From Miniimonas arenae (GTDB taxonomy: Bacteria > Actinomycetota > Actinomycetes > Actinomycetales > Beutenbergiaceae): DNA of 48,951 bases. This document shows positions 1 through 8,945 of the stretch, piece after piece. The position numbers and the translations under genes were made by a program. Location: NCBI RefSeq assembly GCF_006351005.1, contig NZ_VENP01000022.1:1-48951 (forward strand). The letters are read 5' to 3'. Each line of letters starts with the position of its first letter. Position 1 is the stretch's first letter. The notes below the pieces were generated by a model. The model saw only the letters and a program-made list of their open reading frames with translations. It did no database searches and had not been told where the DNA came from.

Positions 1-135
1 TTCGAATCCGCTTCGACTGCTGCCTCGAAGGTCCCAGGCTGGATCCGGGGGCCCTGGGGATTCGCGATAGGACTGGCGACGCTCGTGGCCGCCTACGCCA
101 GCATCGCCGTAGGGTTCGGCTGGCCCCCCTTCTGA
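1..135 (+). CDS. C-terminal fragment of a small membrane protein (partial)
   Basis: The window opens inside an open frame that ends with TGA at 133-135. The 44 visible residues end in one hydrophobic stretch (about residues 20-42, rich in A, G, I and V) followed by WPPF, which looks like a final membrane helix with a short tail. The 5' end lies outside the window, so no family can be named. Codons such as ATA and GTA make this part less GC-biased than its neighbours. Confidence 0.4.
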   Translation, partial: FESASTAASKVPGWIRGPWGFAIGLATLVAAYASIAVGFGWPPF

Positions 136-312
136 TCTTCCCTGGGCGACAAGTCCCCGTTTACCAACCCGGTTCTGCCGTCCACGGACTTCGGTGACAT
201 CCCGAATCGGCACCGCCGGCGCAACGCTCGAGCTCACCTTGCTGAAATTCTTGCGGACTCTGTGCAGACCGGGAGCACCTACACCGCCTCTGACCTGCGC
301 AAACGCGCCGAT
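136..312. other. intergenic stretch, no supported gene
   Basis: The plus frame stays open from 136 onward but has no credible start and continues into DNA antisense to ychF, so I do not call a gene. Base composition is visibly lower in GC than in the rest of the window. I see no clear hairpin or promoter. Confidence 0.4.
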
Positions 313-1392
313 TCACACGTTGAAGCGGAACTCTACGACGTCACCGTCGGCCATCACGTAGTCCTTGCCCTCGATGCGCGCCTTGCCCGCCGCCCGCGCC
401 GCGGCGACCGACCCGGCTGCCACGAGGTCCTCGAAGCCGATCACCTCGGCCTTGATGAAACCCTTCTGGAAGTCGGTGTGGATGACGCCGGCAGCCTGCG
501 GGGCGGTCCAGCCGCGTCGGATCGTCCACGCGCGCGCCTCCTTCGGCCCCGCGGTGAGGTACGTCTGCAGCCCGAGCGTGTGGAACCCGACGCGGGCCAG
601 CTGGTCCAGGCCGGACTCCTCCTGCCCGGAGTCCGCCAGCATCTCGGCCGCGTCCTCGGGCTCGAGCTCGGAGAGCTCGGACTCGAACTTGGCGTCGAGG
701 AAGATCACGTCAGCGGGTGCGAGCTGGGAGCGCACCTGCTCCTGGAACGTCGTGTCCGCCAGCCCGCCCTCGTCCGTGTTCACCGCGTAGATGAAGGGCT
801 TGGCCGTCATGAGCCCGAAGTGCGCGAGCGCCTCCTCGTCGAAGTCCGCGCGGTGGGCGGCGACCGTCTCGCCGGTGAGCAGGAGGGCGAGCGCCTGCTG
901 CGCCGTCGCGAGCACCGAGGCGTCCGTCTTCTTGCCGCGGACCTCCTTCTCCAGCCGCGGGATCGCCTTCTCCAGCGTCTGGACGTCGGCGAGCACGAGC
1001 TCGGTGATGATCGTCTCGACGTCGGCGAGCGCGTCGACCCGGCCGTCCACGTGCACCACATCGGGGTCGGCGAACGCGCGCGTGACCAGGCAGATCGCGT
1101 CCGCCTCACGGATGTTGGCGAGGAACTGGTTGCCCAGGCCCTCCCCCTCGCTCGCGCCCTTGACGATGCCCGCGATGTCCACGAACGACACCGTGGCCGG
1201 CACAATCCGCTCGGAGGAGAACACCTCGGCGAGCGTGGTCAGGCGCGGGTCCGGCAGCGGCACGACACCGACGTTCGGCTCGATCGTCGCGAACGGGTAG
1301 TTCGCGGCGAGCACCTGCGCACGGGTCAGGGCGTTGAAGAGGGTGGACTTGCCGACGTTGGGCAGGCCGACGATGCCGATAGTGAGTGCCAC
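313..1392 (-). CDS. ychF: redox-regulated ATPase YchF (Obg-family P-loop protein)
   Basis: A 359-residue protein, the normal length for YchF/OLA1. The P-loop GLPNVGKS is at residues 9-16. The base-specificity motif reads NTDE (in YAVNTDEGG) instead of the NKxD of GTPases, the YchF hallmark linked to ATP preference. A coiled-coil region follows, and the C-terminal TGS domain is recognisable by AWTIRRGWTAPQAAG and HTDFQKGFIKAEV. It is a cytosolic ribosome-associated ATPase implicated in translation and stress responses. I chose the GTG at 1392 because the P-loop begins directly after it; the longer upstream frame is antisense to rmuC. TAGAAT at 1401-1406 ends 8 nt before this GTG, which suggests a leaderless mRNA. 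Confidence 0.96.
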   Translation of the reverse strand: MALTIGIVGLPNVGKSTLFNALTRAQVLAANYPFATIEPNVGVVPLPDPRLTTLAEVFSSERIVPATVSFVDIAGIVKGASEGEGLGNQFLANIREADAICLVTRAFADPDVVHVDGRVDALADVETIITELVLADVQTLEKAIPRLEKEVRGKKTDASVLATAQQALALLLTGETVAAHRADFDEEALAHFGLMTAKPFIYAVNTDEGGLADTTFQEQVRSQLAPADVIFLDAKFESELSELEPEDAAEMLADSGQEESGLDQLARVGFHTLGLQTYLTAGPKEARAWTIRRGWTAPQAAGVIHTDFQKGFIKAEVIGFEDLVAAGSVAAARAAGKARIEGKDYVMADGDVVEFRFNV

Positions 1393-1518
1393 GGGCCGCG
1401 ATTCTACGGGGATCCCGGCTGGACACCGCCCTCGGCACCCCCCGTCCGTGCCACCCGATCGGGGGGTCGGCGGCCCGTCGTCGTCCGCGATGTCGGTGGT
1501 CCGTGGTCGACTTCTCGC

Positions 1519-3363
1519 ATGGATCTGCTGGGCCTTCTCATGCTGGTGGTCGGGGTCGCCGTGGGTGGCGTCGCCGGCTACTTCGTCGCCTCCGCACGCC
1601 TGGTCGCCGGCCGCGCGTCCGCCTCCGAGGAGCTCGCGTCGCTGCGGACGCGGCTCGCCGCCGCGGAGGACGCGGTCACGACGGCGGAGCGCGCCTCCGC
1701 GCAGCGCCTCGCCGACCAGCGCGCGGCCGCCGACGCCGAGCTCACCCGCACCCGCGAGGACGCCGCGGCACGCCTGGGCGACGCCGAGCGCCGGCACGCC
1801 CGGACGCTCGCCGAGGCCGAGGAGCGCGCGGCCGAGGAGCTGCGCCGGGCCGAGCAGCGCGCCGCCGAGACGGTCCGCACCCTCGAGGAGCGAGGGCGCC
1901 AGGAGGTCCTGACCCTGCGCGAGGACGCGGAGCGCCGCCTCGAAGAGGTGAAGGCAGACCAGAAGCGCCTGGCGGACGAGTTCGCGGCGCTGTCGAAGCA
2001 GGCGCTCGACGCCAACGCCAAGACGTTCCTCGAGCAGGCCGAGGAGCGGCTCAAGCGCACGGGAGTCGAGCAGGCGGCGGAGCTCGCCAAGCGCGAGGCC
2101 GCGGTGAAGAACCTGGTGGAGCCGCTGGAGAAGACTCTCGCGCAGGTCAAGGAGGAGATGACGTCGGCGGAGCGGTCCCGGCTCGCCGCGCACGCTTCCC
2201 TCGCCGAGCAGGTCAAGGGCATGCGCGAGACCTCCGACCAGCTGCGCACGGAGACGAGCGCGCTCGTCACCGCGCTGCGCGCGCCGCAGGTGCGCGGCCA
2301 GTGGGGCGAGATGCAGCTGCGCCGCACGGTCGAGGCCGCCGGCATGGTCGAGCACGTCTCCTTCGAGGAGCAGGTGCGGCTCGAGGACGGCAAGCTGCGT
2401 CCCGACCTCGTCGTCACGCTGCCCGACGGCAAGCAGGTGGTCGTGGACTCCAAGGTGGCGTTCAACGGCTATCTCGAGGCGATGGAGGCGCGGGACGACC
2501 GGACGCGGTCCGACCGCCTGGCCGCGCACGCCCGCCACATGCGCACGCACGTGGACCAGCTCTCCGGCAAGGAGTACTGGTCCCACCTCGACGCGACGCC
2601 CGAGTTCACCGTGATGTTCGTGCCCTCCGAGGTCTTCCTCGACGCCGCGCTCCAGCAGGACCCGACGCTGCTGGAGTACGCCTTCGGCAAGAACGTCGTG
2701 CCGGCCACCCCCGCCACCCTCGTGGCGCTGCTGCGCACCGTGGCCTACACGTGGCGGCAGGAACGGCTCGCCAAGGACGCCGCCGAGGTCTTCATGGTCG
2801 GCCGCGAGCTGCACAAGCGCCTCGCCACGTTCGGCAAGCACCTCGACACGCTCGCGAAGCGACTGAACTCCACCGTCGAGGCGTTCAACGCGATGAGCAG
2901 CTCGCTCGACCGCAACGTCGTCACGCAGGTCCGTCGGCTCAGCGCCACGCAGGGGCTCGAGGCGGCCTTCGAGGTGCCCGCTCCCCTGGAGGTGCTCGCT
3001 GTCCCGGCGCAGAAGGCCGACCTGCGAGAGATCCCGGCCGACCTGCTGCCCGCCGCGCCCGCGCAGCCGGCCGGGGGCGAGCTCGAGGCGCAGCCCGCCG
3101 AGCCCGCGCACACCACCCAGCACCCCGGGCCCACCGAGAGCGAGCCCACCCAGTCCACCGAGCCCACCCAGTCCACCGAGCCCTCCCAGCACGCTGAGCC
3201 GTCCGAGGACGAGCTCGCTGCCCAGCGCGCGGAGCGGGAGCGGGTCCTCGCCGCCACCGACCCGTTCGAGGGCGACGACCTGCTCGCGGAGCTCACCGAG
3301 CTCGCGAGCGCCGAGGCGCCCGAGCCCGGCTCTCGCGAGGACCGCGACCGCCGGCACGCCTGA
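1519..3363 (+). CDS. rmuC: DNA recombination protein RmuC
   Basis: A 614-residue protein. Residues 2-28 form an N-terminal membrane anchor, followed by about 200 residues of Ala/Glu/Arg-rich coiled coil. The RmuC domain begins near residue 255 with VRGQWGEMQLRRTVEAAGM and carries the nuclease-like VDSKVAFNGY segment. RmuC proteins limit inversions at short inverted repeats and are thought to be membrane-tethered nucleases. The last roughly 100 residues are an acidic Pro/Thr/Ser tail containing a hexapeptide repeat (EPTQST). The ATG at 1519 is chosen because the anchor starts immediately after it; the frame is open much further upstream, but only as antisense of ychF. It is divergent from ychF with a 126-bp gap. 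Confidence 0.93.
   Translation: MDLLGLLMLVVGVAVGGVAGYFVASARLVAGRASASEELASLRTRLAAAEDAVTTAERASAQRLADQRAAADAELTRTREDAAARLGDAERRHARTLAEAEERAAEELRRAEQRAAETVRTLEERGRQEVLTLREDAERRLEEVKADQKRLADEFAALSKQALDANAKTFLEQAEERLKRTGVEQAAELAKREAAVKNLVEPLEKTLAQVKEEMTSAERSRLAAHASLAEQVKGMRETSDQLRTETSALVTALRAPQVRGQWGEMQLRRTVEAAGMVEHVSFEEQVRLEDGKLRPDLVVTLPDGKQVVVDSKVAFNGYLEAMEARDDRTRSDRLAAHARHMRTHVDQLSGKEYWSHLDATPEFTVMFVPSEVFLDAALQQDPTLLEYAFGKNVVPATPATLVALLRTVAYTWRQERLAKDAAEVFMVGRELHKRLATFGKHLDTLAKRLNSTVEAFNAMSSSLDRNVVTQVRRLSATQGLEAAFEVPAPLEVLAVPAQKADLREIPADLLPAAPAQPAGGELEAQPAEPAHTTQHPGPTESEPTQSTEPTQSTEPSQHAEPSEDELAAQRAERERVLAATDPFEGDDLLAELTELASAEAPEPGSREDRDRRHA
3142..3189 (+). repeat. 18-bp tandem repeat in the rmuC tail
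   Basis: Two exact 18-nt units (3142-3159 and 3160-3177, each starting GAGCCCACCC) and a 12-nt variant partial unit encode EPTQST-EPTQST-EPSQ in the low-complexity C-terminus of RmuC. Because the unit is a multiple of three, copy-number change would keep the frame. Confidence 0.9.
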
Positions 3364-3415
3364 GCCTGTGGACGACGCAGCCTCGCTCGTCGGGGGCATG
3401 CGGCAGGCTGGACCC

Positions 3416-4693
3416 GTGACCTCCTCCCCGGACCCGGCCGACACGGCGAGGGACGCCGGCCCGCAGCCGCTCCCGCAGAAGGCGCTCGACACCACCGCCG
3501 AGCGTCCGTGGCCGCTGCGCCTTCTGTCGGCCAAGATGGCCGAGTACATCGGACGGATGGCGCCGGTCTGGGTCGAGGGCCAGATCGTCGAGGCCAACCG
3601 GCGCTCCGGGATGAGCTTCTTCACGCTGCGGGACACCGATGCCGACATGTCGCTGCGGATGACGGCCTACTCCCAGGTGCTCGATCGGCTCTCGGCTCCC
3701 CTGACCACCGGCAGCCACGTCGTGGTGCACGCCCGACCCACCTTCTACGCCAAGCGTGGCGAACTCACGCTCCAGGCCAACGCCATCCGGCCGGTCGGCC
3801 TCGGAGAGCTCCTCGCTCGGCTGGACCAGCTGCGCCGGGTCCTCGCCGCCGAGGGCCTGTTCGACGTCGAGCGCAAGCGCCGGCTGCCCTTCCTGCCCTC
3901 GTGCATCGGCCTCATCTGCGGCCGGGAGGCCAAGGCGATGGACGACGTGCTCGTCAACGCGCGCGAGCGGTTCCCCGAAGTCCGGTTCGAGGTCCGCCAG
4001 GTCGCGGTGCAGGGCGTGAAGGCCGTCGCCGAGGTCTCCCGCGCGCTCGCCGAGCTCGACGCCGACCCGAGCGTCGAGGTCATCGTCATCACCCGCGGCG
4101 GCGGCAGCGTGGAGGACCTCCTGCCGTTCTCCAACGAGGCGCTCGTGCGCGCCGTGTCGAACGCAACCACGCCCGTCGTGTCGGCGATCGGCCACGAGAC
4201 CGACGCGCCGTTGCTCGACCTCGTAGCGGACTACCGCGCCTCCACCCCCACGGACGCGGCCAAGCGGATCGTGCCCGACGTCGTGGCGGAGCGACACGGC
4301 CTCGCCGTCGCCCGTCAGCGGCTCACCGCCGCGGTCACCCGCCGCGTCGCCGGGGAGCAGGAACGCCTGGACGCCCTGCGCAGCCGCCCGGTGCTCGCCG
4401 ATCCCGAGGTGCTGATCCGCACGCACGAGGAGCGGCTCGGCCACGACGTTCGAACCATGCGCCACCACCTCGACGCCCGCCTCGCCCGCGGCTCCGGCGA
4501 GGTGGCCCGGCTCGCCGCGCAGGTCCGTGCGCTCTCCCCCGCCCAGACCCTCGAACGCGGGTACGCCGTGCTGCGCACCCCCGGGGGCGCCGTCGTGCGC
4601 GACGAGGCGGAGGTCGAACCCGGGGCGAGCCTCGAGGCCGTCGTCGCCCACGGCCGACTCACACTGGTCCGCACCCCGGCGAACCCCGCCTGA
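3416..4693 (+). CDS. xseA: exodeoxyribonuclease VII large subunit
   Basis: A 425-residue catalytic subunit of exonuclease VII, which degrades single-stranded DNA from both ends. The N-terminal OB-fold runs roughly from residue 35 to 130 (VWVEGQIVEANRRSGMSFFTL). The catalytic core shows TRGGGSVEDLLPFSNEALV near residue 226 and SAIGHETDAPLLD, both typical of XseA. In-frame starts exist at 3368 (GTG), 3398 (ATG) and 3416 (GTG). I prefer 3416 because CAGGCT ends exactly 6 nt upstream, a leaderless arrangement repeated across this window, and no Shine-Dalgarno precedes the others. xseB follows 9 to 18 nt after the stop, as expected for the enzyme's two subunits. Confidence 0.93.
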   Translation: MTSSPDPADTARDAGPQPLPQKALDTTAERPWPLRLLSAKMAEYIGRMAPVWVEGQIVEANRRSGMSFFTLRDTDADMSLRMTAYSQVLDRLSAPLTTGSHVVVHARPTFYAKRGELTLQANAIRPVGLGELLARLDQLRRVLAAEGLFDVERKRRLPFLPSCIGLICGREAKAMDDVLVNARERFPEVRFEVRQVAVQGVKAVAEVSRALAELDADPSVEVIVITRGGGSVEDLLPFSNEALVRAVSNATTPVVSAIGHETDAPLLDLVADYRASTPTDAAKRIVPDVVAERHGLAVARQRLTAAVTRRVAGEQERLDALRSRPVLADPEVLIRTHEERLGHDVRTMRHHLDARLARGSGEVARLAAQVRALSPAQTLERGYAVLRTPGGAVVRDEAEVEPGASLEAVVAHGRLTLVRTPANPA

Positions 4694-4702
4694 TCTGCTT
4701 GG

Positions 4703-5011
4703 ATGGAGGACGTGAGCACCGTGTCCGGCACCACCGCACGTGAGAGCAGTCCCGACGTCGAGACCCTGAGCTACGAGCAGGCACGGGCCGAGCTCGTCGA
4801 CGTCGTCCAGCGCCTCGAGCAGGGGGCGGCCACCCTCGAGGACTCCCTCGCCCTCTGGGAGCGCGGCGAGGCGCTGGCCGCCCGTTGCCAGCGTTGGCTG
4901 GACGGCGCCCGCGAGCGCCTGCGAGCCGCGACCGACCGCCCGGCGGACCGGCTGGCCGAGGGCGGCGCAGCGCAGCGCACCAGCACTGCGCCGTCGGTGA
5001 AGGAGGACTGA
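4703..5011 (+). CDS. xseB: exodeoxyribonuclease VII small subunit
   Basis: A short acidic helical protein with the XseB pattern [36 protein letters not shown] (residues 23-58). Several small subunits bind each XseA and are needed for activity. From the ATG at 4703 it has 102 residues. The in-frame GTG at 4712 (99 residues) is an equally good start, because TTGGAT ends 7 nt before it. The stop TGA (5009-5011) shares its A with the ATG of the sugar kinase, so the two genes are probably translationally coupled. Confidence 0.92.
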   Translation: MEDVSTVSGTTARESSPDVETLSYEQARAELVDVVQRLEQGAATLEDSLALWERGEALAARCQRWLDGARERLRAATDRPADRLAEGGAAQRTSTAPSVKED

Positions 5012-5943
5012 TGCAGGCTCTCGTCATCGGCGAGGCGCTCGTCGACATCGTGCAGCGCCCCGGCGCCGAGCCCGAGGTCTACCCCGGCGGCTCCCCCGCC
5101 AACGTGGCCATCGGGCTCGCGCGGCTGGGCCGCGACGTCCAGCTGCTCACCTGGCTCGGCGAGGATAAGTACGGCGACCAGGTCCGCCACCACCTCGAGA
5201 GCAGCCGTGTGCGGATCGCCTCGGGCTCCCAGCGTGCCGAGCGCACGTCCACCGCAGCCGCCACGATCGCCGACGACGGCTCCGCCACCTACGACTTCGA
5301 CCTCACCATCGACTACCCCGACCACCAGGTCGCGGACGACGTCGTGGTCGTCCACCTCGGCTCGATCGGCGCCGTGCTGCAGCCCGGGGCCGACAAGGCC
5401 GCCGCGCTCATCGGCTCCGCGCGCCACCGCGCGATCGTCACGTACGACCCGAACCTGCGCCCGAGCATCATGGGCAGCGCGGCGCAGGTGCGCGAGTGCG
5501 TGCTCGGTCTCGTCGCGGGCGCCGACGTCGTCAAGGTCTCCGACGAGGACCTTGCGTGGTTCGAGCCGGGCAAGGACCCTCGCGACGTCGCGCGGGCGTG
5601 GGCGGCCAGCGGGCCCGCGCTCGTCGTCGTGACGCTCGGGGCGGAGGGCTCCTTCGCCACCACCGCCCACGGCGTCGAGGCGGAGGTCCCGGCGCCGTCG
5701 GTGACCGTCGCCGACACCGTCGGTGCGGGCGACTCGTTCATGGGCGGCCTCATCGACGGCCTGTGGTCCACCGGCCTCGTCGGGGCGGACAAGCACGAGG
5801 CGATCGCCGCCGTCGGGCCGTCCGTGCTGCTCACCCTGCTCGGACAGGCCGCCGCGATCGCCGCGATCACGGTCTCCCGTCCCGGGGCCAACCCCCCGAC
5901 CCGCCTCGAGCTTCTCAACGCCCCCGGAAGGGACGACGCGTGA
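5011..5943 (+). CDS. PfkB-family carbohydrate kinase (fructokinase-like)
   Basis: A 310-residue ribokinase-fold kinase. The N-terminal signature GGSPANVAIGLARLG starts near residue 26. The C-terminal signature DTVGAGDSFMGGL includes the catalytic Asp at about residue 241, the general base in sugar phosphorylation. The closest family type by eye is fructokinase, but the substrate cannot be read with certainty. The start ATG is fixed by AGGAGGA at 5001-5007 and overlaps the xseB stop. Its own stop overlaps the GTG of the carbonic anhydrase gene, so xseA-xseB-kinase-anhydrase form one transcription unit. Confidence 0.9.
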   Translation: MQALVIGEALVDIVQRPGAEPEVYPGGSPANVAIGLARLGRDVQLLTWLGEDKYGDQVRHHLESSRVRIASGSQRAERTSTAAATIADDGSATYDFDLTIDYPDHQVADDVVVVHLGSIGAVLQPGADKAAALIGSARHRAIVTYDPNLRPSIMGSAAQVRECVLGLVAGADVVKVSDEDLAWFEPGKDPRDVARAWAASGPALVVVTLGAEGSFATTAHGVEAEVPAPSVTVADTVGAGDSFMGGLIDGLWSTGLVGADKHEAIAAVGPSVLLTLLGQAAAIAAITVSRPGANPPTRLELLNAPGRDDA

Positions 5944-6635
5944 CGACTCCGGACGCACCGATTTCGCCCGACGGCGAGCAGCGCCCCACCACGCCCGCGC
6001 AGGCCTGGGCGGCGCTCACCGCCGGCAACGCACGCTTCGTGGCCGGCGAACCCGCCCACCCGTCCCAGGGGGTGGCGCATCGGGAGTCCCTGAGCTCCTC
6101 CCAGCACCCGTTCGCGGTGATCTTCGGCTGCTCCGACTCCCGGCTCGCGGCCGAGATCATCTTCGACCAGGGCCTGGGTGACGCCTTCGTGGTGCGCACC
6201 GCGGGGCACGTCATCGACACCACCGTGATCGGCTCGATCGAGTACGGCGTGGAGGTGCTCGGGACGCCGCTGGTGGTGGTGCTCGGGCACGACTCGTGCG
6301 GCGCGGTGCAGGCGGCGATCACGGCGCTGGAGACCGGCGAGATGCCCCCGGGCTTCGTCCGGGCCATCGTCGACCGCGTGATCCCGAGCATCATGACGCG
6401 CCGCTCGCTGGAGTCGGCGTTCGCGTTCGGCCCCTCGCACCGCCCGTCCGGCGAGGCGATCCTGCGCGAGCACGTCACGAACACCACGCGCACGCTCACG
6501 GCCTACTCCCAGGCGCTGGCGAACGCCGTCGCAGAAGGGCGGCTCGCCGTCGTTGGCGTGGAGTACGCGCTCGCCGAGGGTCGCGCACGGCTCGTCGCCG
6601 TCCAGGGCGACGTGGGAGCCGAGCCCGAGGTCTGA
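5940..6635 (+). CDS. beta-class carbonic anhydrase
   Basis: A 231-residue cytosolic zinc enzyme that interconverts CO2 and bicarbonate. The zinc ligands are visible as Cys64 in GCSDSRL and His117/Cys120 in LGHDSCGAV, with the Asp-Arg dyad (CSDSR) beside Cys64. Length and motif spacing match the bacterial beta class. The GTG at 5940 overlaps the kinase stop by 4 nt, typical of coupled translation. The first about 20 residues are polar and not conserved. The co-transcribed genes do not suggest a specific carboxylation pathway. Confidence 0.93.
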   Translation: MTTPDAPISPDGEQRPTTPAQAWAALTAGNARFVAGEPAHPSQGVAHRESLSSSQHPFAVIFGCSDSRLAAEIIFDQGLGDAFVVRTAGHVIDTTVIGSIEYGVEVLGTPLVVVLGHDSCGAVQAAITALETGEMPPGFVRAIVDRVIPSIMTRRSLESAFAFGPSHRPSGEAILREHVTNTTRTLTAYSQALANAVAEGRLAVVGVEYALAEGRARLVAVQGDVGAEPEV

Positions 6636-6638
6636 GGC

Positions 6639-7394
6639 TCAGCGCGGCCAGCGCCCGGTCCACTCCGACATGAGGCTCTCCTCGATCGTGCGAGCCTCGC
6701 GGCGCTGACGCCGCGCGAGGCGGAGCAGCGGTACGGGAACGGCCCACGGCAGCGCGCCGACCAGCAGGAGCCCGATGAAGTTCCCGGCGAGCTCAGGCCC
6801 GCTCAGGCGCTCGCCCATGACGTCGACGAGCACTGCCACCGCCGCGATGGTGAAGACGAGGCAGACGGCCGCGAGCAGCCAGCCCACCACCAACCAGACC
6901 GTCGACCACGAGCGCAGCCTCCGGATGCGATGCACCGCGGCCGCGCCCCGCGCGTCGAGGCTCGGGTCGAGGCCCGAGGGCGGGGCTCCGTACGGCGACT
7001 GGTAGGCCGCGCCGTCACCAGCCCCGTATCCGGCCCCGTAGCCGGAGCCGTACGGGGAGACCGGAGCGCCGCCGTCGGGCGCGTCGACCGGCGCGGGCCC
7101 GTACCCGCCCGCCGGGTACCCGGCGGAGCCCTGCGGCGCGGGCGGCGTTCCGTACACCGGGTGCACGGGCGCGGGCGGCGTCCCGTACCCGCCGGCCGCG
7201 GAGCCGCCGACGGACCGCCCGTACGGGTCGGGGTCGTCGACCGGGTCCGGCACTCCGTACGCAGCGGCGGACCCGAACGGGCTCGGCACCCCGGAGGCGC
7301 CGTACGTCCCGGGTCCGCCCGGTGACGGGTACCGGCCGGGGCCACTGGTGCGATCGGCCCCGCCGGCCGGCGGCCAGCCCTGCTCGTGCGACAC
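6639..7394 (-). CDS. Pro/Gly/Tyr-rich two-helix membrane protein
   Basis: A 251-residue protein of no family I recognise. Residues 1-150 are low-complexity, rich in G, P, Y and A with recurring PYG, GTPPAP and GYGAG patterns, and are probably disordered and cytosolic. Two hydrophobic helices follow (VWLVVGWLLAAVCLVFTIAA and the FIGLLLVGALPWAVPVPLL region), then a basic tail (RLARRQRREAR). Many actinobacterial membrane proteins share this layout. The GTG at 7394 is supported by GGGAGG 5 nt upstream; an ATG 5 nt further up is out of frame. It converges on the carbonic anhydrase gene with only 3 nt between stops and diverges from the oxidoreductase at 7482. Confidence 0.75.
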   Translation of the reverse strand: MSHEQGWPPAGGADRTSGPGRYPSPGGPGTYGASGVPSPFGSAAAYGVPDPVDDPDPYGRSVGGSAAGGYGTPPAPVHPVYGTPPAPQGSAGYPAGGYGPAPVDAPDGGAPVSPYGSGYGAGYGAGDGAAYQSPYGAPPSGLDPSLDARGAAAVHRIRRLRSWSTVWLVVGWLLAAVCLVFTIAAVAVLVDVMGERLSGPELAGNFIGLLLVGALPWAVPVPLLRLARRQRREARTIEESLMSEWTGRWPR

Positions 7395-7481
7395 GACATC
7401 CTCCCGGTTGTGGCGAACCCGACACGGTATCAGCCGTCGTTCGGCGTTCCGGGACCGGCGTCGCGCGGGCAGACTTCCCCC

Positions 7482-8795
7482 ATGGCCACCCGCCCCTTCC
7501 CTCGCCCGCGGACCGCGATCGTCGTCGGGGCCGGCATCGTCGGCCTGTCCACGGCGCACCACCTGCGTCGGGCGGGCCTGGAGGTCCAGGTCGTCGAGGC
7601 CGAGCACGTCGCGGCGGGCGCGTCGTGGGGCAACGCGGGCTGGCTCACCCCGAGCCTCACGATCCCGCTCCCGGACCCCTCGATCCTCGCCGCCGGGGTC
7701 CGCGCCCTGGTCTCGCCGAACTCCCCCGTCTACGTGCCGGTGCGCGCGGACGCCAACCTCGTGCGCTTCCTCGCGGGCTTCCTGCGGCACTGCACGTGGG
7801 ACGCGTGGCGTCGCTCGATGCGGGCGTTCGTGCCGCTCAACGCCCGCGCGTTCGCGGCCTACGACGCGCTCGCCGACGACGGCGTGGCGGCGCCCGCGAT
7901 CTCCGACGCCCCCTTCGTCGCGGCGTACGCGGCCGAGAAGGACCGCGAGACGCTGCTGCACGAGCTCGGGATCATCAACGAGGCCGGACAGCACGCCGCG
8001 TACGACCTGCTCGACGGCGACCAGGTGCGCGCTCTCGTCCCCGCGGCCTCGTCCGCGGTCGTCGCTGGCGTGCAGCTGCACGACACGCGGTACATCGACC
8101 CGCCGCGCTACCTCGAGGCGCTCGCCGCGCTCGTGCGCCGGGAGGGCGTCACCCTCACCGAGGGCCGGCGCGTCACGTCGGTCGACGGCGGCGCGCCTGG
8201 CCGACCCGCCGGCGTCACGGTCGTCGACCACACCGGGGTGCCCCCACGGGGTCGCACTGCGCGGGGCGACCGCGGCGGGGAGCACCTCACCGCCGACGTC
8301 GTCGTGCTCGCCTCCGGGGCGCGGCTCGGCGAGCTCGCGCACACCGTCGGGGTGCGCCGAGTGGTTCAGGCCGGCCGCGGCTACTCGTTCACGGTCCCGG
8401 TCGAGCGCCTGCCCGAGGGTCCGTTCTACCTCCCCACGCAGCGCGTGGCCTGCACTCCACTCGGTGGCCGCCTGCGGGTCGCCGGGATGATGGAGTTCCG
8501 CCGGCCCGGCGAACCCCTGGACGCGCGCCGCATCCGCGCCATCGTCGCGGCCGCCGAACCGATGCTCACCGGCGCGGACTTCTCCGACCGGCGCGAGGAG
8601 TGGGTCGGCTCGCGCCCGTGCACCGTGGACGGCCTCCCGCTGATCGGGCCGAGCCGGTCCCCGCGCGTGCACGTGGCCGGCGGGCACGGCATGTGGGGCG
8701 TGACGCTCGGGCCGCTGACGGGCGAGCTCGTCGCCGAGGCGATCACGACCGGCGTGGTACCGGACGTGCTCCGGCCGCTGGACCCGCTGCGCTGA
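7482..8795 (+). CDS. FAD-dependent oxidoreductase, D-amino-acid dehydrogenase (DadA/DAO) type
   Basis: A 437-residue flavoprotein. The FAD-binding Rossmann motif is VVGAGIVGLSTAHHLRRAG (GxGxxG from residue 16), followed by the ribose-binding acidic residue in VVEAE. The segment ASWGNAGWLTPS is the usual DadA region, and the C-terminal FAD-contacting block is VAGGHGMWGVTLGPLTGELVAEAI. It probably oxidises D-amino acids or related amines, passing electrons to FAD. The ATG at 7482 is preceded by CAGACT ending 6 nt upstream, so the mRNA is probably leaderless. The gene stands alone, divergent from the membrane protein at 7394. Confidence 0.88.
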   Translation: MATRPFPRPRTAIVVGAGIVGLSTAHHLRRAGLEVQVVEAEHVAAGASWGNAGWLTPSLTIPLPDPSILAAGVRALVSPNSPVYVPVRADANLVRFLAGFLRHCTWDAWRRSMRAFVPLNARAFAAYDALADDGVAAPAISDAPFVAAYAAEKDRETLLHELGIINEAGQHAAYDLLDGDQVRALVPAASSAVVAGVQLHDTRYIDPPRYLEALAALVRREGVTLTEGRRVTSVDGGAPGRPAGVTVVDHTGVPPRGRTARGDRGGEHLTADVVVLASGARLGELAHTVGVRRVVQAGRGYSFTVPVERLPEGPFYLPTQRVACTPLGGRLRVAGMMEFRRPGEPLDARRIRAIVAAAEPMLTGADFSDRREEWVGSRPCTVDGLPLIGPSRSPRVHVAGGHGMWGVTLGPLTGELVAEAITTGVVPDVLRPLDPLR

Positions 8796-8945
8796 GCCAC
8801 GTCGGCCGGGTCCTGGCGGCAGCCCCGCGCGGCTGGACCCGTTGCGCTGATCGCTGACGTCCCGGATCGCAGCCGGGACCTCGGCCTCTTGACAGCGTGG
8901 GTATGTTTTTCGGTTGGCCTCCCCCTGACCAAGGAGCACACCCCC

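Noticed and set aside
136-312. A gene in the open plus frame after the first stop
   Set aside because: There is no start with a ribosome site or -10 box, and the frame runs on into antisense ychF.
262-1518. Upstream extension of the rmuC frame
   Set aside because: The frame is open but antisense to ychF; the membrane anchor of RmuC begins at the ATG at 1519.
1393-3648. N-terminal extension of ychF to over 1100 codons
   Set aside because: It is antisense to rmuC. YchF starts with its P-loop segment at 1392, and the extension is compositionally a shadow frame.
8889-8894. TTGACA upstream of the lipoprotein as a -35 box
   Set aside because: No -10-like hexamer lies 16-19 nt downstream; TATGTT is only 7 nt away. 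It is probably coincidental.
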